From Flavobacterium sp. (GTDB taxonomy: Bacteria > Bacteroidota > Bacteroidia > Flavobacteriales > Flavobacteriaceae): 16,779 bases of DNA. This document shows positions 12,892 to 16,779 of this stretch, one piece after another. Positions within the stretch are counted from its first letter, which is position 1. Every line of letters begins with the position of its first letter. The notes under the pieces are model-generated. The model did no database searches. It had not been told where the DNA came from and saw only the letters and a list, made by a program, of their open reading frames with translations. A program made the translations under genes and the position numbers. The stretch spans positions 1 to 16,779 of the forward strand of contig JAGOAF010000031.1 of assembly GCA_017984035.1 (NCBI GenBank). Reading direction: 5' to 3'.

Positions 12892-15381
12892 ATGAAACCA
12901 AAATTTCCCAATCTTATTGTTTTCTTTTTTCTGATGGTTTTTCAGCTCTTTTTGGGACAAACCAAAGTGAGTGGTATCGTTGTCGATAAAACCAATCAAC
13001 CCATCCCATTTGCAACAGTACTCTTTAAAAAATCGAACATTGGTGTTGTGGCCAATGAAGACGGCCGTTTTTATATTGAATCACCTCAAAAGCATACCGT
13101 TTTAGTGGTGTCTTCTGCAGGCTTTTCTGAAAGAGAAATTTATTTAGAAGAGGCTGTTGTATATAATTTCAAGGTAAAATTAAACGAAGCAGAATCCTTA
13201 AATGAGGTAGTTGTTTTTACGGGTAAAACTTCAAAAAAAAACAATCCAGCATTAGAAATTCTCAGAAAAATTTGGGAACGAAAACGTAAAAACGGCTTGT
13301 ATCAATTTGACCAATACCAAATGGAAAAATACGAAAAGGTCGAATTTGATATGAATACCATCGATAGCGCTTTTATGAAAAACAAAGTGTTCAAAGGCAT
13401 GGAGTTTGTTTTCCAACATGTCGATACTTCTAAAGTGACAGGAAAAACCTATTTACCAATTTTTATTAATGAGTCCTTATCTGATGTTTATGGTGACAAC
13501 CGCCAAAAAAAGGTAAAAGAAAAACTGAAAGCGAATAAAACATCTGGCTTTGAAGGGAACCAACAAATTTTGTCTTTCCTAAAAGATTTGTATAGCGATT
13601 ATTCCATTTACAACAATCACTTGACCTTTTTTGATAAGAGTTTTACGAGTCCCTTGTCTAGAACTGGGGTCGACGTCTATAATTATGTATTAAGAGACAG
13701 TGCCTATATTGACAACAAAAAATGCTACAACATTTTGTTTTATCCAAGACGAAAAAACGAGCTGACGTTTAAAGGCGATTTTTGGGTAAACGACACCACA
13801 TTTGCCATTAAGAAAATCAATATGGCGGTAACCAAAAGCGCCAACATCAACTGGATTAAAGATATTTACATTGAGCAAGAATTTGAAGTAATGAATGATT
13901 CTGTTTTCTTGTTGACTCGAGATTATATGATGTCGGACTTTGCCTTAAATAAAAAAGAAGACTCTAAAGGCATTTATGGAAAACGTACGACTTTGTATCG
14001 CAACCATGAATTCAATAAAGTCAAACCACTTGCTTTTTATAAAGAAGAAGTCAATTTTATAGACAATGAAGTGTATAAAAAATCGGATGAGTACTGGCAA
14101 GAAAACCGTTTTGAAAAATTAAACAAAGATGAGGCCGGAGTATACAAAATGTTGGATACACTACAAACGGTGAAGAAATTCAAACAGATGTACAATTTGG
14201 TTTCCATTTTGGGCAGTGGATATGTGGAGTTTAAGAATTTTGATTACGGACCCATTTTTTCTTCTTTTGGATTTAATGAAGTAGAAGGTATTCGGATACG
14301 TGTAGGTGGCCGTACCTATTTTGGTCCTAATGATCCTTGGCGAATTCAAGTTTTTACTGCCTACGGATCTGACGATCATAAATTTAAGTATGGTTTGTCA
14401 GGAAAATGGATGGTGGATAAGAAAAACAGAATCATTATTTCGGGAGGCAATCGCCGCGATATTGAGCAAATTGGCGCAAGCTTGACTACAACTAATGATG
14501 TGATGGGACGAAGTTTTGCTTCCTCTGCTTTGTTTACAACAGGGAGTAATGGTAAATTAACCAATATTAATTTGTCGAACCTAGCTGTTGAGATTGAACC
14601 CGTCAAAAACTTAATTTTCCAATTAGGAATTTCGCATCGAACTTTGGTGTCGGCATCGCCAACATTTAGTTTGGACTATTTTACAGACGCATCAAGAACC
14701 ACTACTCAAAGTGAGGTAAAGCAATCGGAAGCGAATATTCAAATTGAGTTCATGCCTAATCGAAAAACCATCGGTTATGGAGTTGAAAGAGACGTGGTAG
14801 ACAATCCGTATAGTCGCTTTTTTATCAATTATAGTCATGGGTTTAAAGGGGTTTTAAACAGTGATTTTAAATACGAAAAATTGCAGTTGTATTACAAACA
14901 ACCTATTATTATTGGTCCGCTCGGGCGAACTAATATTACCATGGAATTAGGGAAAACTTTTGGAACAATTCCGTTAGGGTTGATGAGTGTGATTCCGGGT
15001 AACCAAACCTATTTTACTATCGAAAATACGTTTAGCAATTTGAATTTTTATGAATTGATTAGTGATCAATACGCTACATTAAAATGGGATCATAATTTTA
15101 ATGGGCGTATTTTTTCACGCATTCCATTTATGCGAAAATTAAATTGGCGCGAAATTATTGGTATTAGAGGAGTGTATGGTAGCGTGTCCATTGCCAACAG
15201 AGCAATCAATGCTTCAGGTCTAGCCTATAATGCTCCTGAAAATGGATACTGGGAATACAGCGCCGGCATTGGGAATATTTTTAAAGTATTTCGTATCGAT
15301 TTTTCATGGAGAGGCAATTACCTGAACACTCCTGATGCAACAAAGTTTGCTGTTAAAGGGGCTTTTGGGTTTCATTTTTAA
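12892..15381 (+). CDS. DUF5686 outer-membrane protein with carboxypeptidase-regulatory-like domain
   Basis: 829 aa exported protein typical of Bacteroidota, function unknown. Residues 1-23 are a signal peptide (hydrophobic IVFFFLMVFQLFLG). Residues about 24-105 form a CarboxypepD_reg-like beta-sandwich (VSGIVVDKTNQPIPFATVLF, then NEDGRFYI and the closing LNEVVVFTG), the domain that also begins SusC/TonB-dependent receptors. No plug domain or TonB-dependent barrel signature follows; instead the remainder matches the DUF5686 pattern, with a basic helix (LRKIWERKRKNG), WVNDTTFAIKKINM, and a C-terminal series of amphipathic strands ending in GAFGFHF, which suggests a barrel with a terminal aromatic residue. 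The start codon lies just after the pdhB terminator. Surface or outer-membrane location is inferred. Confidence 0.85.
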   Translation: MKPKFPNLIVFFFLMVFQLFLGQTKVSGIVVDKTNQPIPFATVLFKKSNIGVVANEDGRFYIESPQKHTVLVVSSAGFSEREIYLEEAVVYNFKVKLNEAESLNEVVVFTGKTSKKNNPALEILRKIWERKRKNGLYQFDQYQMEKYEKVEFDMNTIDSAFMKNKVFKGMEFVFQHVDTSKVTGKTYLPIFINESLSDVYGDNRQKKVKEKLKANKTSGFEGNQQILSFLKDLYSDYSIYNNHLTFFDKSFTSPLSRTGVDVYNYVLRDSAYIDNKKCYNILFYPRRKNELTFKGDFWVNDTTFAIKKINMAVTKSANINWIKDIYIEQEFEVMNDSVFLLTRDYMMSDFALNKKEDSKGIYGKRTTLYRNHEFNKVKPLAFYKEEVNFIDNEVYKKSDEYWQENRFEKLNKDEAGVYKMLDTLQTVKKFKQMYNLVSILGSGYVEFKNFDYGPIFSSFGFNEVEGIRIRVGGRTYFGPNDPWRIQVFTAYGSDDHKFKYGLSGKWMVDKKNRIIISGGNRRDIEQIGASLTTTNDVMGRSFASSALFTTGSNGKLTNINLSNLAVEIEPVKNLIFQLGISHRTLVSASPTFSLDYFTDASRTTTQSEVKQSEANIQIEFMPNRKTIGYGVERDVVDNPYSRFFINYSHGFKGVLNSDFKYEKLQLYYKQPIIIGPLGRTNITMELGKTFGTIPLGLMSVIPGNQTYFTIENTFSNLNFYELISDQYATLKWDHNFNGRIFSRIPFMRKLNWREIIGIRGVYGSVSIANRAINASGLAYNAPENGYWEYSAGIGNIFKVFRIDFSWRGNYLNTPDATKFAVKGAFGFHF

Positions 15382-15396
15382 GACGGTTTATGTTTG
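15365..15396 (+). promoter_or_regulatory. promoter of the DNA glycosylase gene
   Basis: TTG (15365-15367), a 21-bp spacer and TATGTTTG (15389-15396) fit the Bacteroidota consensus. The -33 box lies within the last codons of the DUF5686 gene. The predicted start, near 15403, leaves a leader of about 13 nt. Confidence 0.5.
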
Positions 15397-15415
15397 TATA
15401 AATTGATATGTAAAA

Positions 15416-16012
15416 ATGATGGATGAAGCACTAGTTGTATTGACACAAAAAGATGATGTTTTAAAAGGCATAATTTCTGAATTTGGACTTCCCGTAATTC
15501 AAAAAAGAGAGGAAGGATTTGCCTCCATGTGTCATATTATTTTGGAACAACAGGTTTCTATTGCCTCTGCCAAAGCAGCTTACGAAAAATTGGTTCGTTT
15601 GGTTGGAGTAGTAGTTCCATCTACTATATATAATGCTGCCGACCAAGACTTAAAAGCCTGCGGAATCTCCCGACAAAAAATCATCTATTTAAAGGACTTG
15701 GCCCAAAGGGTTATAAGTCAGGAGTTGAATTTCTCTTCACTTCCAATGAAAACAGAACAGCAGATCCGAAATGAATTAATTCAAATAAAAGGCGTTGGAA
15801 ATTGGAGTATAGACGTTTATTTAATGTTTTGTATGCAATCCCAAGATATAATTCCTCTTGGCGACATCGCTATTAAAAACACATTAATTGAGTTGTATCA
15901 TTGTCAATCCGAAGAGGAAATGAATACTGTTTCTTCCAATTGGAAACCGTTTAGAACGCTTGCCTCCTTTATCATTTGGCATTATTACCTCAAAAAACGA
16001 GGTAAAATTTAA
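15416..16012 (+). CDS. AlkA-like DNA-3-methyladenine glycosylase (HhH-GPD family)
   Basis: Base-excision repair enzyme predicted to remove alkylated purines, 198 aa. The HhH-GPD fold is shown by FASMCHIILEQQVSIASAKA (35-54), SRQKIIYLKDLA (85-96), the helix-hairpin-helix IKGVGNWSIDVYLMF (124-138) and the catalytic aspartate Asp150 in IPLGDIAIKN. The residues before the aspartate lack a catalytic lysine in the hairpin, so a monofunctional AlkA type is expected, not an endonuclease III type; no iron-sulfur cysteine cluster is present. It lacks the extra N-terminal domain of E. coli AlkA (282 aa), like many short AlkA homologues. A second ATG follows directly (15419); either may be used. It has its own promoter after the DUF5686 gene. 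Confidence 0.9.
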   Translation: MMDEALVVLTQKDDVLKGIISEFGLPVIQKREEGFASMCHIILEQQVSIASAKAAYEKLVRLVGVVVPSTIYNAADQDLKACGISRQKIIYLKDLAQRVISQELNFSSLPMKTEQQIRNELIQIKGVGNWSIDVYLMFCMQSQDIIPLGDIAIKNTLIELYHCQSEEEMNTVSSNWKPFRTLASFIIWHYYLKKRGKI

Positions 16013-16026
16013 TTATAAGCACTTTT

Positions 16027-16052
16027 GAGATAAAAAAAATATTTTTTATCTC
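16027..16052 (+). terminator. weak AT-rich hairpin after the glycosylase gene
   Basis: GAGATAAAAAA (16027-16037) pairs perfectly with TTTTTTATCTC (16042-16052) around a 4-nt AATA loop. The stem is AT-rich and no T-run follows, so termination is only a possibility. It lies directly before the ppa promoter. Confidence 0.4.
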
Positions 16053-16061
16053 TTAGAATTA

Positions 16062-16091
16062 TTGTCAAAAGACTATGTTTCCTTACTTTTG
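16062..16091 (+). promoter_or_regulatory. ppa promoter
   Basis: TTG (16062-16064), 19-bp spacer, TACTTTTG (16084-16091): an exact match to the Bacteroidota housekeeping promoter. Transcription should start near 16098, giving a leader of about 30 nt made almost only of A and T. It also settles the start codon of ppa, since the open frame upstream overlaps this promoter. Confidence 0.75.
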
Positions 16092-16127
16092 CACCAAATT
16101 AAAAATAAGAAAAATACAATAAATACA

Positions 16128-16658
16128 ATGACTGCAGACAAATTAAAAACATTCGATGTATTAATCGAAATACCAAGAGGAAGTAGAAACAAATACGAAT
16201 ACGATTTCAAAATTAGAAGAATGCGTTTTGACAGAATGTTATTCTCTTCTATGATGTACCCAGCTGATTATGGTTTTATTCCTGAAACTTTAGCATTAGA
16301 TGGTGACCCATTAGACGTTTTGGTATTAATCAACGAGCCTACTTTTCCTGGTTGTGTAATGGAAGTAAAACCAATTGGTGTTTTTCACATGGCAGATGAT
16401 AAAGGACCAGACGAGAAAGTAATTTGCGTTCCTGTTTCTGATCCAATTTGGAATTCATTAAATGATTTAAGTGATGTAAATCCGCATTTAATTAAAGAAA
16501 TTGAGCATTTTTTCCAAGTATACAAAGATTTAGAAAACAAACAAGTAGATGTAGAAGGTTGGGGAGATGTGAACGAAGCGTATGCTATTATTAAAGAGTG
16601 TACAGAACGTTTTGAAGCAATTGAAAACAAACCAAAAAACTTATTTAGTATCAAATAA
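16128..16658 (+). CDS. ppa: inorganic pyrophosphatase, family I
   Basis: Soluble Mg2+-dependent enzyme that hydrolyses pyrophosphate to two phosphates and pulls biosynthetic reactions forward; cytoplasmic, probably hexameric. 176 aa from the ATG at 16128, the usual bacterial length (about 175). Visible are the N-terminal PRGSRNKYEYD (16-26), MYPADYGFIPETLALDGDPLDV with the metal-binding signature DGDPLD (58-63), and PIGVFHMADDKGPDEKVI. The frame is open back to a TTG at 16062, but that region is the promoter; the chosen ATG has A at -3, -6 and -12 and follows an A-rich leader. A strong terminator lies about 20 bp after the stop. Confidence 0.96.
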   Translation: MTADKLKTFDVLIEIPRGSRNKYEYDFKIRRMRFDRMLFSSMMYPADYGFIPETLALDGDPLDVLVLINEPTFPGCVMEVKPIGVFHMADDKGPDEKVICVPVSDPIWNSLNDLSDVNPHLIKEIEHFFQVYKDLENKQVDVEGWGDVNEAYAIIKECTERFEAIENKPKNLFSIK

Positions 16659-16678
16659 TTTTTTTAGTAATTCTTATA

Positions 16679-16716
16679 AAAAAAGCAATATTCTGTAAAG
16701 AGTATTGCTTTTTTGT
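16679..16716 (+). terminator. rho-independent terminator after ppa
   Basis: AAAAAAGCAATA (16679-16690) pairs with TATTGCTTTTTT (16703-16714). The stem continues through TTCT/AGAG (with one G-T pair) to a 4-nt GTAA loop. A and T runs on either side make it usable in both directions. Confidence 0.9.
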
Positions 16717-16768
16717 TTAAATTCGTTCGTTATCAATGAATTATTAATTAAAACCAAAATTATTTTTT

Positions 16769-16779
16769 ATGAATGCATT
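16769..16779 (+). CDS. possible first codons of the next gene (truncated by window)
   Basis: After an AT-rich stretch the window ends in ATG AAT GCA TT, a plausible start (Met-Asn-Ala). In many flavobacteria, as I remember it, ppa is followed by the membrane-bound sodium-translocating pyrophosphatase, whose N-terminus often begins Met-Asn-Ala or Met-Asn-Ser. Three codons cannot prove this; the identity is an inference from gene order only, and no -7 box is visible in front. Confidence 0.25.

Noticed and set aside
16062..16127. Upstream extension of ppa from a TTG codon
   Set aside because: The TTG is the -33 box of an exact promoter; the extension would add 22 residues lacking in the family.
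1..16779. Defence islands, prophage, insertion sequences or CRISPR arrays
   Set aside because: No integrase, transposase, phage or nuclease-methylase genes and no regularly spaced repeats were found; nearly all coding space is filled by housekeeping genes.

Overview
The window looks like an ordinary chromosomal segment of a Flavobacterium-like member of the Bacteroidota. The evidence is low GC content, promoters of the TTG-N19-TAnnTTTG type, A-rich leaders without Shine-Dalgarno sequences, a PorT (type IX secretion) protein, a lipidated TamA-like outer-membrane protein, a DUF5686 protein with a carboxypeptidase-regulatory-like domain, and a Flavo-1-like structured RNA. I see no phage, integrase, transposase, CRISPR array, tRNA or rRNA, and no change in base or codon use that suggests recent transfer.

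Layout, left to right. On the minus strand are fba (class II fructose-bisphosphate aldolase) and tamL (lipidated BamA/TamA-like barrel). A SpoU/TrmH-family RNA methyltransferase diverges from tamL. It converges on the minus-strand pair ubiE/menG-porT, which are separated by one base. A 408-bp spacer follows. A long minus-strand run is then read from right to left: the etfBA electron-transfer flavoprotein operon, a strong terminator, a bifunctional-nuclease-family protein with a UVR motif, an exported amidohydrolase, thyA and folA. Divergent from etfB, across a spacer with the Flavo-1-like RNA, is pdhB (pyruvate dehydrogenase E1 beta). The plus strand continues with a large outer-membrane DUF5686 protein, an AlkA-like DNA glycosylase, ppa (soluble inorganic pyrophosphatase), a terminator, and at the right edge what may be the first codons of the next gene.

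Most genes are housekeeping. They cover central carbon and energy metabolism (fba, pdhB, etfBA, ppa), menaquinone (ubiE/menG), folate and dTMP synthesis (folA-thyA), envelope biogenesis and secretion (tamL, porT, DUF5686), and RNA modification or DNA repair. I found no obvious new multi-gene system. The points most worth a second look are non-coding: the Flavo-1-like RNA between etfB and pdhB; two places where a promoter sits inside or against the terminator of the preceding gene; facing promoters with overlapping transcripts between tamL and the SpoU gene; and the non-ATG start of tamL. All annotation was done by eye from the sequence and from remembered family signatures; no search was run.
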